Source: Solenopsis invicta (Eukaryota; Arthropoda; Insecta; Hymenoptera; Formicidae). From it: a stretch of DNA of 64,000 nt. Location: the NCBI RefSeq assembly GCF_016802725.1, contig NC_052665.1, positions 9,300,001 through 9,364,000 of the forward strand. Direction: 5' to 3'. Within the stretch, counting starts at the first letter, position 1. Each line of letters opens with the position of its first letter. The position numbers and the translations under genes are program-made. Of this stretch, positions 11,461 to 23,288 are shown one piece after another. The notes beneath the pieces were generated by a model, which saw only the letters and a program-made list of their open reading frames with translations, had not been told where the DNA came from and ran no database searches.

Positions 11461-13642
11461 GAGCAACTAAAGAGGGGGCTTGCAGCGCGATTTCTACTTA
11501 TAGAGTCATCGAAATTCGAGTCACGTGTTACCGACGAACCGTGCCGATTGGCTATCGCGCGAGGAAAGCGTGACGAAAAAATTTAAAAATTCTCTCGCCG
11601 GAATGTTATTTCCTATTGACGGTACGAAAAAGAGTTTAATATAATATTGATGAGCCGGTCGAGTACCTTGTTGCGGAGAAAGCACGCGATTTGTAAATTC
11701 ACCGACAGAGTAGCATAAATATATAGATTACGAACGATTCTTTCGATAAATTAACCCTTTCAGTTACAACGTACACATAGAGAAAAGTTTCTTTGATTCA
11801 AAAAATATTTGAAAAAAATTTGTGCATTACTATATATGGTAAAAAGAAATTTCTTTAATAATTTGAAAAAATTTCTTGTCTCTGTTATTATAGAATTAAA
11901 AAAAAATATTTTGTTGTGCAAGGTAAATCTTTTTTTAAATGAAAGAAGTATATTTTTAAATATATTTAAGTATATTTTTTTAAAACCAGAACAACTAAAT
12001 TATTTCTTACATTTCTGGAACGTATTTCTTTTGAATTAAAAAATTATTTGTTTAAATTAAACAAATAATTTATTTAGTTTAAAAAAAGGCTAGTAACATC
12101 ATTTCTTGAAATCAAATAAATCTTTATTTTTACTTCAACTTAAAAAATTCAAGTTAAAGAAATGACTTCATCAAGTTAAACATAACTTCTTTGAATGTAT
12201 TTAATCACATATGATACACTTTGTACATTTTTTTAAATTACATGTACATTGTATTTATCAGAATATAATTAAATTTTGTGTTTTGAACTGTATAAGATTT
12301 AATCTTGACTCTGAAATGGTCATTTGTTCAATATTATTATAGACAAATTAATATCCAAACAATACTATCTTTTGGCATTAAATTTATTTGCACGTAAACT
12401 ATTCTGGATAAATGCATCCTTTTCTCTTAAATAAAATATATAAAGGATTAAAATACGATTTTTTGCTGGTTCAATTTTCACATAGTTGAAATATAAGTTG
12501 AAAAAGTAAATTAAAAATATATGTTTGGAACGCAATTTTGCGGTAAATAAACTTGAACAATTTATGCGTTCTGTATTTATGTACAAAAATTTTTGGGGTT
12601 TTACTAAATTACTTCAAATTATCTATTAAGATTTTGTATTCAAAATGGCAAATCTAATATAGCGGATCAAATAGATTTCATTTTTCAAGTATTTTATTTA
12701 CCATTTTGAATTTTAGAAATCTGATAGCGGATTTGAATTCAGTGAAAACCTCAAAAACCTATGATAGCATGCATGAAGATTTACTTGCTTCCCAAATTAC
12801 GTGACTGAAAGGATTAAGTACAAGAAAGATATGAAATATACATACCGGCAAATTCAATACGTTCTGTTTAGCTTACGTCACATTAAAGATGTATTTCATA
12901 TCAAAACATTGTCAAAATATAAGAATTTCAGATTGTTCTATTATCACGTTTGAGTTATATACGCAAAATTTAAGCTACATTCTTTTATTGGTTTAAAAAT
13001 TATTTCTGTTTATGTGTGTGTGTGTGTGTGTACTTTTGTAAAATTGCGTTTTGTAATACTAATTGACAAAATTGATGAGGAAGTGTAGTATTATGAATTA
13101 AATCAAATTTTTACATGTATTAATAAAACTCTGATGAACATTTATACAAAAGTTTATTTGAATCAATTCGTTTAAAAGTTATTTATCATAAAATATGTTC
13201 ATTTACGCTACGTAAATCATTATAAGCTAAATTATTCGTTGTTTTGTTCTTTACAATTAATTTCAAAGGGTCAAAACTGAAATATTTTCGACCAATTTCT
13301 TTTTCCGTCGTTTATAGGAAAAAGAAATAAACTTAAAAAATATGTAGTATATTTACATTTTGATAACTTTTAGCTGATATTGTTAGAGCGCCAAAATATC
13401 CTTAAGATAAATCTACAACGGTTCTCGAATCTCTGAGACACGTATCGGTGATTCGCAATAAGACGTACCTTTATTTGTTCCTCTCATTTCCAAACTTCCT
13501 TTCATTCATGCCCAATAGCAGTGAGGAAAGATTCTCGGGCTTTCGCGATCTTCGAAACGCTCTATCTATTCGCCACACATCTGTCTATTAGCTGGAGAAA
13601 GTTTCTTAAATAAAGAAGCGAAATGACGTTTTGTTCATGCGA
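11461..13642. other. AT-rich intergenic DNA
   Basis: No gene recognised. Frames at 11,809-12,039 and 12,365-12,586 are Lys/Asn/Phe/Leu-rich translations of AT-rich DNA. A short (TG)n run lies at about 13,013-13,030. Confidence 0.5.
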
Positions 13643-14414
13643 TACACTGAGAAAAAAATTTTTTTTAAATAAGAAAAAAAATACATTTTTCTAGAACCAT
13701 ATATTTTGATGCAACCATTTGTTCCGTTTAACAAGTGACAATATTTCTAAGTAAATGTACACATTATAGGGCTGAACAAAAAATATTTCTAATACAAAAT
13801 ACTGGCAATTTCGATTTGAAATATAAAATATAAATTGTATTTTGTATTTCAAGTCAAAAGATTGTCAGTATTTTTTGTATTTTATAATTCAAATAGTAAA
13901 ATTGCCACTATTATGTATTTTAAATATTTTTTGTCGAACTCTGTATACGTACCTTAAGTGTGTAATTTTGTATTTTTACATTTTTTATACTTAAATAATG
14001 ATTTTACAAATAAGCTAATATTATTAAACTAAATTAAATTCTTAGATTAACAAATCTAATTAAATATAAAAATAATCCATAAAAATAATCTAATAATATG
14101 TAAATATTTTTTAGAATTGAAAGAAAAATATATTTGAATACAAAAAGCTCGCCTTGCCTTATTTGATTTGAATAAAAATCATTTCTTCATTCATTTATAT
14201 AAATGTTTCAATTGAAAAATTTTTTAATTTGACTGCAAATAAGCTGTTAGGACTTGAGTAAATAAATTAAAATTAAAATTAAATTAATAAATTATAATTA
14301 TAAATAAAATAAAATTATAAATAAAAGTTATAAAATTTTGTTTATTAGTAAAAAAAATAAAATAAATTTTTTGTGTTAAATAAAATTGTTTTGTTCTATT
14401 TTCCTCTCAGTGTA
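13643..14414. mobile_element. Candidate non-autonomous DNA element with TACACTGAGA ends
   Basis: The interval starts TACACTGAGAAAAAAA and ends TTTTCCTCTCAGTGTA, giving short terminal inverted repeats (TACACTGAGA). The TA at each end could be the target-site duplication typical of Tc1/mariner-like elements. The interior is AT-rich and non-coding. The same ends bound 45,208-45,953, and a matching left end occurs at 15,633. The family assignment is inference from the ends alone. Confidence 0.55.
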
Positions 14415-16114
14415 TTATACCGTCATGTTGCGAAACACCATGCTTTACTCCTAAACAGCCGTCAATCAGAACTATAACGGGCGGGGAAAGGGGTGCAAAG
14501 TCCTGTCGAAGAGAATAAGAGCGATCTTGACGTTCCTCGCACGTAATCGTACGAGCCGCCCTCGCGAAGTGCGATCGATACGAGAGCGCGTTTTCGGGAA
14601 GAGAAAATCCCGCGGGGCGCGACACACCGACGCCTTCTTCCTCCCCCTCGTCTCTACAAATTAGCAATGCTGGTCACGCCTGCGGATCGCAGGTAGTTTT
14701 TACATGTATTTGCCGGAGGAAAGAAGAACGGAGAAAAATAAAATATCTTTTCCGCGTAGCTCCGCGCTTTAATTGCTCATTATTAAGTCTCCCTCGGCTG
14801 TCTCTCGCTTTCTCGCTCCCTCCCTCCTTCGTGGTGTAATTACTACACCTTATTTACTAATGGCGCTGCGCCGCCGGATATCATAGTTGATCGTTGATCG
14901 CGGTTACGCGTTAGGGGCGTCGTAGGGCCCGTAAACGGGAACGGCGAACGGCTCGATGCGCGGCTCGCACATTGTCGTAGGCCATGCGCGAAGCACGCGT
15001 AAATTTGCATAAATATAAGGAACTCGTTTAATGGGATGTCCAACACGGGGTGGCTTGGCGATCAGAGCGCGTCTCTCTCTTTCTTTCTTTATCTTTCTTT
15101 CTCTCTCGACATCCGCTTCTGCGCCGCGCTTTATCGCGCGAGCTACGCCCTTATTCGAATGCCTTTATATTCAATGCGACCCTCTAGTAATTTCATCCTC
15201 GTTAGTAATAATTAGTTGCCGGCCGGCATCTCGTCCTGATTGTTGCGCGATCATCGAGAATTGCGCAGAATCATTTGTTTCGCGAACGTTACGCCCTTGC
15301 CACGGCTATGAATCTAACGAGGATCATAGACCCCAAGTGGGTCTTGTTAACCTCGTTCTAAGTGATAAAAGCCAGGATGAACATTTTTCCTTCCCGATAA
15401 AATATTCCAATATATCTACAAAAAGTATCTGTAGCCTATAGTCATTTGATGACATTATTTTAGTGAGCAGTTTGCGAGCAAGTTTGCGCAGAATGTCGCA
15501 ATTGGTTAAGAACGTATGTGTCGTATCTCAAAGTATTATCAAAAATATCAAGAAAATGTCACAATAACATTTGCCTCTAAATATTTCGACTTTTTTTTCA
15601 GTGTGTGTAAAATCACATTTTGTAGTACTTATTACACTGAAAAAATGTTTGTTGTACAACTGAAATATTTAATGTAGTACAATCAACTAAACATTGAGTT
15701 AATTCAACAATTATTTAGTTGCATATAAAAAGATATAGTTCAAATTTTTTAATTGAAAGAGTTTTATCTAAATCGACTCAATATTTAGTTGAATGTATCG
15801 AACTAAACATTTTAGTTTCTCGACTTTCTTTTTTTTAGGATACAAATTTGTTGAAGAAGTAGTATTAAATTAAGTAAAATTAAATTAATTTTTTTTAATA
15901 TTTAGATTTTAGAAATAGTAAAAATTATGTTCTATATTTTATTTTTAATATCACAGATTTTTATTTTATCAGTATCTACTAAAGTCAGATACACATATAC
16001 CACCAATTTTATAACTTAACTATTTTCCATGTTAAGTTATCTAATGTTATCTAACTTATAACAATTCACATTGCTTGTATTGCTTGTACATAAAAAAGAT
16101 TTATATAAATATAA
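14415..16114. other. Intergenic; one further TACACTGA end
   Basis: 14,415-15,400 is moderately GC-rich with no recognisable exon; the longest frame (15,031-15,441) has no family signature. At 15,633 the sequence TACACTGAAAAAATG resembles the left end of the 13,643 element, but no matching right end was found. The rest is AT-rich. Confidence 0.45.
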
Positions 16115-16545
16115 TGCAGGGTTGAGTAAGTTAATATATTTTTTAAATTAAATTAAGCTAAAATTAATGACTTATAAAATTAATTTAGCTACGTTAAATA
16201 AGAAAGAAACAAACATTAAAATTAAATCAACTAAATTAAATTAAAAGTTAATTTTGAAAAGCATTATTTACATTCAATTAGAAAATCGCAAGTTTTTAAA
16301 GTTAAATTACTCAAAATATATGGATCATCAAACAAATTTAATATTTAATTTGTAAATTAAGTTTACATGAAATAATAAAGAAATATTGTTTTTTGATGTG
16401 AAAATGCATTTTTTCTTATACATATATAAATTTGTAATAAAAAAGTTAGCAAATTAAAGTTTGTGTGTTTAAAAAATAGTTGAAAGTTATTAGCATTTAT
16501 AACTTCATTATTTATTTAACTTTTAATTTTTTAACTAATTATTAC
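16115..16545 (-). mobile_element. AT-rich MITE-like element, family 2 (copy 2, inverted)
   Basis: Reverse-complement relative of 4,130-4,590 and 45,401-45,888, including the block complementary to CAAATTTGTTTGAT near 16,330 and a degraded end GGGTTGAGTAAG at 16,121. It is non-coding. Confidence 0.65.
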
Positions 16546-16743
16546 CTAATTCTGATATAATCTAGAAAGTTATGGTACAATCCTTGTGATTTAAACAGGG
16601 AAGCGACATCTGTTATTCGCAATATGTAATTTTTGAAAAAAATTTATTTAAATTCTGTCAATAAGTCCGGTATCTTTTTCTTACAAATTATATTCGACTA
16701 CGTCATTATTATTATTATATTGACAAAATTTAAGAAACTAAAT

Positions 16744-16890
16744 TCAAGAAGATGAACAAGATTCAATATTATTTATTCGAATCCAGACGATTGCAAACAC
16801 AAAGATAATCACGAGATCCACGAGCGATAGCGCTATGTTTAGAGTCAGCTGGTTGAGATCGTAACAGAGAGAAACCTGAGAGTAGGCCAT
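16744..16890 (-). CDS. Possible 48-residue single-pass membrane microprotein
   Basis: The frame runs from an ATG at 16,890 to a TGA at 16,746-16,744. It encodes a short polar start (MAYSQVSLCYDLNQL), one strongly hydrophobic segment of about 22 residues (around residues 18-40, with LVDLVIIFVFAIVW) and a polar Ser-rich tail. It begins within 10 bp of the outer end of the left arm of the inverted duplication, which carries a splice donor pointing this way. It could therefore be the product of the duplicated promoter. I do not recognise it, and an open frame this short may be chance. Confidence 0.25.
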   Translation of the reverse strand: MAYSQVSLCYDLNQLTLNIALSLVDLVIIFVFAIVWIRINNIESCSSS

Positions 16891-16894
16891 GTCC

Positions 16895-18509
16895 ACGCCA
16901 TCTCTACAACGTGGACATACACTACGATGCCACAAGTTCAATCTACGAAAGCACGTCGCCCGCGACTGTTGGCACACCTGGCGAAAGGAGCGCCGAGCGC
17001 GCAATTTCGCGTAAATGAACTTTAAATCATTTCTATTCTAACGGTTTTCGTGCAATTCATTAATTCGTCTTGTTGCAATTTACGCGAGCGCAATCGAGAC
17101 GAGGCACGAATACTGAAACATAGGGGGCGAATAGATACAAACGAATTGACTCACCGTTCGCCGCTGGTCGCTCCGTCCAGCTTCGTCTCAGCCACAGCTC
17201 TCAACCATTTGAGATCCTTCTCATGACGATTCATCTTCATTCACATTCGACACGAACGCGCGACACTTTGCTTTCGACACTCCCGGTATTCACGCGCGTC
17301 GAAAACTCGAGATACGGGATACGGGACAACGGAGAAGACGCAAATTGAACATACGACGCGACCTTGCGCCGTTCCGACCGACGACCGTTGCCGTCTGAAC
17401 AACACAGAGGATCCATCTCCTCACGACGATTCATCTTGATTCATACTTGGCACGAACGCGCAACATTTCGGAAGATGAGAAACACATTAAATGCGACACG
17501 GCTTCGTATCCGACACGACGACGATCGACGGATGTTGGCACGAACGCCAGACATTTCACTTCACTTTCGACACTCCACGGTTGACTCGAAACACTCGGTC
17601 GCATCAAACACACGTATGGGGGACGACGAGGATGCGAGTTGAAATGCGCTGCGACGCTCCGCGACCTTCCGCCATGCTCCCTAACCGACCGACTGCTGCT
17701 ACTGCGTAGCGGCGGCGGTAGTGGCGCAGCGGCGCGCAGGCGCGGCCACGCGCCAGTCACGCCGCTACGCAGTGACGGCAGTGAAGCAGTCGGATCGGTT
17801 AGGCGGGACGGCGGGCGGAAGGTCGTGGCGCATTTCAACTCTCATCCTCGTCGTCCCGTACGAGTTTTTCACGCGAGTGAGTGTTTCACGAGAGCCGTGG
17901 AGTGTCGAAAATGAAGTGAAATGTCGGACGTTCGTGCCAAAACGTCCGTCGTCGTCGCGTCGAATACGATGCATAGTGCTAAGTCGTCTCTCGTTCAATC
18001 GTATTTTGCATCTTCTCCGTTGTCTCCGTTGTTTGCGTCTTCTCGGAATACTGGAGTCAACCCTCGTATTTCGAGTTTTCGATGCGTGTAAGTACCAGGA
18101 ATACAACGAAGTACCGAAAACCAAAGGTCGTGACAAATGTGAATCAAGACAAATCGTCGCGAGGATCTTGAATCTCGAATGTTCGAAAACTGCGGCCGAG
18201 ACGGAGTTAGACGAAGCGACTAGCGACGAGCGGTGAGTCAATTTGCACTCGTATTTACTGTTCATTGTTTCTACAATTCGGTATTCATGCCTCATTGCGT
18301 TCGCGTAATTATCGGTGGTATAGTACGACGAACCAGTCTTGCGAAAGAGGTTAGAACAGGAACGATTTAAAGTTCGTGTACACGCACTACGCGCTTCCTT
18401 CGCCAGGTGTGCCAACAGTCGGAGGTGACGCACTTTCCAAGGTCTAACCTGTATGTACATATGTACATTGGCATCGTAGTGTATGTCCATGTTGCAGAGA
18501 TGGCGTATT
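16895..18509. repeat. Large imperfect inverted duplication (promoter/first-exon like)
   Basis: The left arm (16,895-17,713) read on the minus strand aligns with the right arm (17,761-18,509) read on the plus strand, around a GC-rich spacer at 17,714-17,760. Matched landmarks from the centre outwards are CTGCGTAGCGGC/GCCGCTACGCAG, GGCGGAAGGTCG, CGCATTTCAACT, CCGTGGAGTGTCGAAA, a splice donor GTGAGTCAATT, GCCAGGTGTGCCAACAGTCG and GCATCGTAGTGTATGTCCA. The mirrored donors have their last exonic bases at 17,155 (minus) and 18,232 (plus). Both arms have indels that break reading frames, so they look non-coding. The left arm also contains diverged internal repeats (CACGAACGCG at 17,251, 17,452 and 17,537). 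The right arm lies just upstream of the C6orf120-like gene and is probably its promoter and first 5' UTR exon. Confidence 0.9.
18233..18497 (+). other. Probable 5' UTR intron of the C6orf120-like gene
   Basis: A consensus donor GTGAGT at 18,233 and an acceptor TTGCAG ending at 18,497 bracket a 265-bp interval. The second would open an exon that runs into the start codon at 18,734. A second donor-like GTAAGT lies at 18,088. This is inferred from splice signals only. Confidence 0.4.
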
Positions 18510-18733
18510 AGTTATAAATCTGCTTTGGTAAACGTTGCCGGAATTATCTGAATACAAAATATATGTAATTTCACGCACTTTACGTAATTCGGCCAATTCG
18601 GGTCGTCAATAGCTCAATTTTGATATAGCGTATTTAGTCACTCGATATTTTGCTTCGTTATCTATGACATGTCACAAGAACATTGACACTCGTCAACATC
18701 GTTTTTCCATAACATTGGGTTATGCACCGTACT

Positions 18734-19621
18734 ATGAAGACAATATTTCTTATTGCAGCATTGGTACGATCAGAATTATATGCGTTGAAATTCTTTCATG
18801 AAAGATTTCACGCACATAATAAATTATTTTGTTAAATTTCTAGATAACCTATGTACTTGCATTGAATGAGCAATTATTGCATTACGTTAGTGACGATGTA
18901 CCCGGTGGCTCCTATAAGTATTACAGCCTGACGTATGACGGCAACATTAAGATACGGTTGACATCCATGTGAGTGGGCATTGAAGCATACTGTGATCATT
19001 AATGTCTCTTATCGTCTGACAATCTTGTTCTGTATTCATTAAAATAAAATCTCTTTTCTTGTCAAGCATCGCAACACATGATATATTTTGTTACACTTTA
19101 TATCTCTTTTAGAACAGGGGATGCAGATTTGTACGCATCACAGATCACAAGTAAGCCGACGTACGAGCCAGACCACTATTGCTTGCAGTCTGCAACTTGT
19201 GGAGAAGATATTATTTTTATACCTAAGAGGTACTACTCAAATCTTTTGAATTTGTTTTATTACTCTCTAACATGTTATATTCCCTTAGTTTCAAACGGCC
19301 TGTAAGTATTGGGGTTTATGGTCATCCATCACATGAAATCAGTAAATATACTTTATTAGTATCTGAGGTAATGATTGAAGACGATATCTCATCTTACAAC
19401 GAGTCATCGGGCACCAGTTACAAAACTCGTGATAGAGTAAGCCATGTATCAATTATTATGTAATTCTATTTTTCTTATCTTGCATGTATACTTATTTCAT
19501 TTTACAAGCATCTTACTCCCTATTTATTTATTATAGTTATCTATTATGGATTATCTATTTTTAGATTAGAGATATTTTGCTTTTTGCCAACTTGGATCTA
19601 TTGTTTGAATTGTTGTTTTGA
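18734..19621 (+). CDS. UPF0669 family secreted protein (C6orf120 homologue)
   Basis: Five exons: 18,734-18,763, 18,844-18,968, 19,113-19,229, 19,289-19,436 and 19,565-19,621, giving 158 residues; all introns are short (52-144 bp) and in phase. Residues 1-16 form a signal peptide (MKTIFLIAAL then ITYVLA). The body carries the family signature: YYSLTYDGN, GDADLYAS, LQSATCG and RPVSIGVYGHPSH. There is a possible N-glycosylation site (NESS). The protein ends in the hydrophobic tail typical of the family (LDLLFELLF), which fixed the last exon. The human relative is a secreted glycoprotein of poorly understood function. The first donor (GTACGA) is weak but is the only one that joins a signal peptide to the conserved domain. 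The stop codon lies 49 bp before the XPF start. No polyadenylation signal is visible between them. Confidence 0.93.
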
Positions 19622-19670
19622 ATATTGGAGCAATTAGATTTAGAAATTGAATGGAAAATTATCGATAAAC

Positions 19671-22600
19671 ATGTTGGAATATGAAAATCAAATCTTCCTT
19701 GAAATCCTTCAGGAGGATGGGTTAGTTATTACAGCTAAGTAAGTATATTTTGTATTTTTGCTATTGTATTTTATACATGAATGTATAATCTTATTATTTA
19801 TTGGGAAATGTTATAGAGGTCTTGGTTTAGAAACCGTTTTCGCAAATGTGATAAAAGCGTACTCAGATCCAGGTAATTTAGTTATAGTCCTAGGAACCAC
19901 TGAGCACGATGAGCGTTACATTATTGGTCTGCTTACAAGTTATGGAACGAGTAAATTACCGCGTGTAATCAATGCCGAATGTTCTTCTAATGAAAGGTAT
20001 TTATTTTAAAAAATTATTTTTATTTTACATTTAATAAAATTAATTATCAAATACAGGGAAACAATATATTTGGAGGGTGGAGTACTGTTTATATCGGGTC
20101 GTATCTTGGTGGTAGATTTGTTAAAAAATAGAGTTCCGCTACATCTGGTCACCGGTATTCTTGTCTATAGAGCACACAACATTCAAAATGCTTATCAAGA
20201 GGCATTTGCATTGCGTTTATATAGACAAAATAATAAGACTGGTTTTATCAAAGCGTTCACAAATTCGTCGCTGGCTTTTACAGTTGGATATATGAAAGTG
20301 GAACGAGTTATGAAAACTCTATTTGTGAAGAAATTATATTTATGGCCGCGTTTCCACACAACTGTTAATAATTGCTTGTCCAAGCACGAGCCCGATGTTA
20401 TAGAACTTCATGTACAAATCACGCCAAAGATGCAGAACATTCAAACCACTTTGCTCGATGTTATGAATTATATTGTAAAAGAATTGAAGAGGCTAAATAA
20501 ATATTTAGACTTGGAGGAATTAACTGTAGAGAATGCAATAGCAAAAAAGTTCCACAAACAATTACATTTGCAAGTAGATCCAATTTGGCATCAACTCAGT
20601 ACAACGACCAAACAATTGTTTTCCGATTTAAAAACATTACGTTCTCTCATTATATCTTTGACGTACGAAGATTCCGTTTCATTTTACGTTATGCTAAATC
20701 GTTTACGAACTATGGAATATGCCATGAAATCCGGTGGTTGGATAATGATGGATGAATTTGAGAACCTGGTTAAATATGCTAAAAGTAGAGTTTATACGGA
20801 TAAAAATGAACTGAAACCAGAACCGAATCCAAAGTGGCAAGCTTTATCAGAAGTCCTGTTTGAGATTCAGGAACAAAAATATAAGAAAAAGGACTACGAA
20901 AATATTGATAAAGTTCTCATCTTGGTACACGATAACAATATATGTCGCCAATTAAAAAATTATTTAACTATGGGTGCAAATGAATACTTACTTTATGAGG
21001 CTCTCAAAAAATTATCGCATAGTAAAGAACAAAAGACAAGTGGAAAGAGTACAAAAGATCAACCATCGACTTCTGAAAGTAATACAGATGAAGAATTGCA
21101 AGAAGTTCAAGATACCTATGTGCTTACCTTATCGCAAAAATGCGCAGAAGGTACTCAACCAAGTACCTCTACTGAAGATATAAAACATCAGACATTGTTT
21201 GAAGAATGTTCGCAAGTAAATTACATATAATATTTACGAAATATTCATGTAACTTATTAGAAAAAATATTTTTTATTAATTTTATTTTCTGATTTTAAAG
21301 ATTGCAGATTTGGATTTAACTAGAGAGACTTATGCGGCGTCCGCACCTATCGTTTTCATACAAGCTATAAAGAAAGGAGGAGATCCAATGGCTTTACAAC
21401 GAATGTTAACTGAGCATATACCGAATAATATTATTTTGTATGCAACTGATATTGGTGTCGTGAGACAATTAGAGGTATATCAGAATAATAATCCATCATT
21501 AAATTTGAAGATATATTTCTTAATTTATGGCGGGTCAGTTGAAGAACAAGAATATCTCACTTCCTTACGACGGGAAAAAGAAGCATTTCATTCTTTAATC
21601 AATACAAAAACTGTGAGTATTCATAATCTCCTACACAATCTCAGAACAAAGATAATATATTATTAAATAATCATATTACAATATTTTTTTTACTTTTTAG
21701 ACCATGGTTGTACCAGAAGAGCAAGATGGAAAATCAGATGACTGCTTAGCTCTTACAATTCAATCAGATGACACGAATCAGGACAACACACGTAAGGGAG
21801 GGATGCAATCTGAAGCCAACATAATTCCAAAAGTTATTGTTGATATGAGAGAATTTAGAAGTGAGTTACCAGCCATGTTGTACACACGTGGTATGAAAAT
21901 CGAGCCAGTAACATTAGTGGTAAGTAAATATAAATTTTATTAATAGTTATATTTCTACATGATTTATAATATTATAGGTAGGTGATTATATTCTAACACC
22001 GGAAATATGTGTTGAGAGGAAAAGTGTATCTGATTTGATAGGTTCTTTACTTTCTGGGAGATTGTATAATCAAACAGTTTCTATGACAAGACATTACGCT
22101 AAGCCTATGCTTCTCATAGAATTTGATCAGAATAAGCCATTCAGTTTTCAGGTATTTTATAAAATTTTATAAAAACGACATAAAATCATGATTCTCTTTA
22201 TGTAATACACACAATGATATCTATTATTTTAGGGAAATTATTATGTTAGTAGAGATCTTAAAAATACTGAGATAACAGCCAAATTACAATTATTAACCCT
22301 TCATTTCCCTAAACTAAAAATTGTGTGGTCTCCTAGTCCCCAAGCTACAGCACAATTGTTTGAAGAATTAAAGGTAATACAAATGTATATACATAAGAAA
22401 GAATTAATGTACAGTTTAAATATATTGAATACTCAAGTTGTATGTTTTTAGCAAGGACGAGAGCAGCCTGATCCAAATGTAGCTGCTAAAATTGGAGCAG
22501 ACGAAGATACAGAAAACAAGCAAATAATGTTAGAAAAATATAACACTCACATCCAAGATTTTATAGCTAAATTACCAGGTGTGCATTCAAAAAATTTGCG

Positions 22601-22898
22601 CACGCTATTGAATAAAGGAGAATCGTTAGATCATCTTATCAAATTGTCACAAGTAAGTGAATAACGATTAAAAGGTTTAAACTGTAATAAAATTGACTTA
22701 TAATTTGTAAATAAAAATATTAAAAATGAATAATCCTTATAGGAAGAGCTAAAAGAAATTCTTGGAAATAAAAATGATGCTGAATCATTATATAAAGCTC
22801 TACATGAAAAATGTTTACCAACGGGTGAAAGTTCAGGAATTAGCAAAGGTGTTTCTAAAGTACGAGGTAAAAGACTTTTCTCCAGAATAAAAAAATAA
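19671..22898 (+). CDS. ERCC4: DNA repair endonuclease XPF (ERCC4/mei-9)
   Basis: Catalytic subunit of the XPF-ERCC1 structure-specific nuclease, which makes the 5' incision in nucleotide excision repair and acts in interstrand-crosslink repair and recombination. Nine exons: 19,671-19,738, 19,817-19,996, 20,057-21,215, 21,301-21,612, 21,701-21,919, 21,978-22,151, 22,233-22,373, 22,452-22,652 and 22,743-22,898; 869 residues (human 916). Residues 1 to about 450 are the degenerate SF2 helicase-like region, with GGVLFISGRILVVDLL, TGILVYRAH and LYLWPRFH. The nuclease domain starts with VDMREFRSELP (about 620-630) and has the catalytic motif GDY...ERKSVSD (G648, D649, E659, R660, K661, D665). The double helix-hairpin-helix that binds ERCC1 lies at about 780-850 (LPGVHSKNLRTLL). 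The start matches the family (MLEYENQIFLEIL). It is complete, with no broken motif. Confidence 0.97.
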
Positions 22899-22915
22899 TG
22901 TAAATGATATATCCT

Positions 22916-22921
22916 AATAAA
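22916..22921 (+). promoter_or_regulatory. XPF polyadenylation signal (AATAAA)
   Basis: The first AATAAA after the XPF stop codon, 17 bp downstream. If used, it would give a very short 3' UTR, fitting the close convergent ZNF277 gene. Confidence 0.55.
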
Positions 22922-23288
22922 TATTTAGTACAACATTTCAAGGTTTAGTAACTGAATATTATTACAATTCAACAAATGTATTTTGTGAACTATATTAGAA
23001 AATACTTATGTTATTATGTTATTTTGGATACAATTAGGAAAATGTAACCTATTAAGAAAAAGTATTATAGATAAATTTATTATATTGTAACAACACAAAT
23101 ATGTAAGATTTTAATACATAAAGATGTAATATAGTATTTTACAAGATAATATAAGTCAACAAAATTATTCGTTAGTAGAATATCTGATGAAATTCAGCTT
23201 CTATTCACGGAAAATTATTTATAAATTACACCTGAAATTTTTTAAATTATTTCAATTTATAATTAATATATCTTTTTTTTACTGTTAC

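Noticed and set aside
17431..18490. Frames of 135-241 codons in the inverted duplication
   Set aside because: Both arms show indels that change frame relative to each other, so the protein sequence is not conserved between the copies. Best read as UTR/promoter.
19262..19463. Internal GTAAGT at 19,304 as an exon end in the C6orf120-like gene
   Set aside because: It falls inside the conserved RPVSIGVYGHPSH motif; the reading continues through it.
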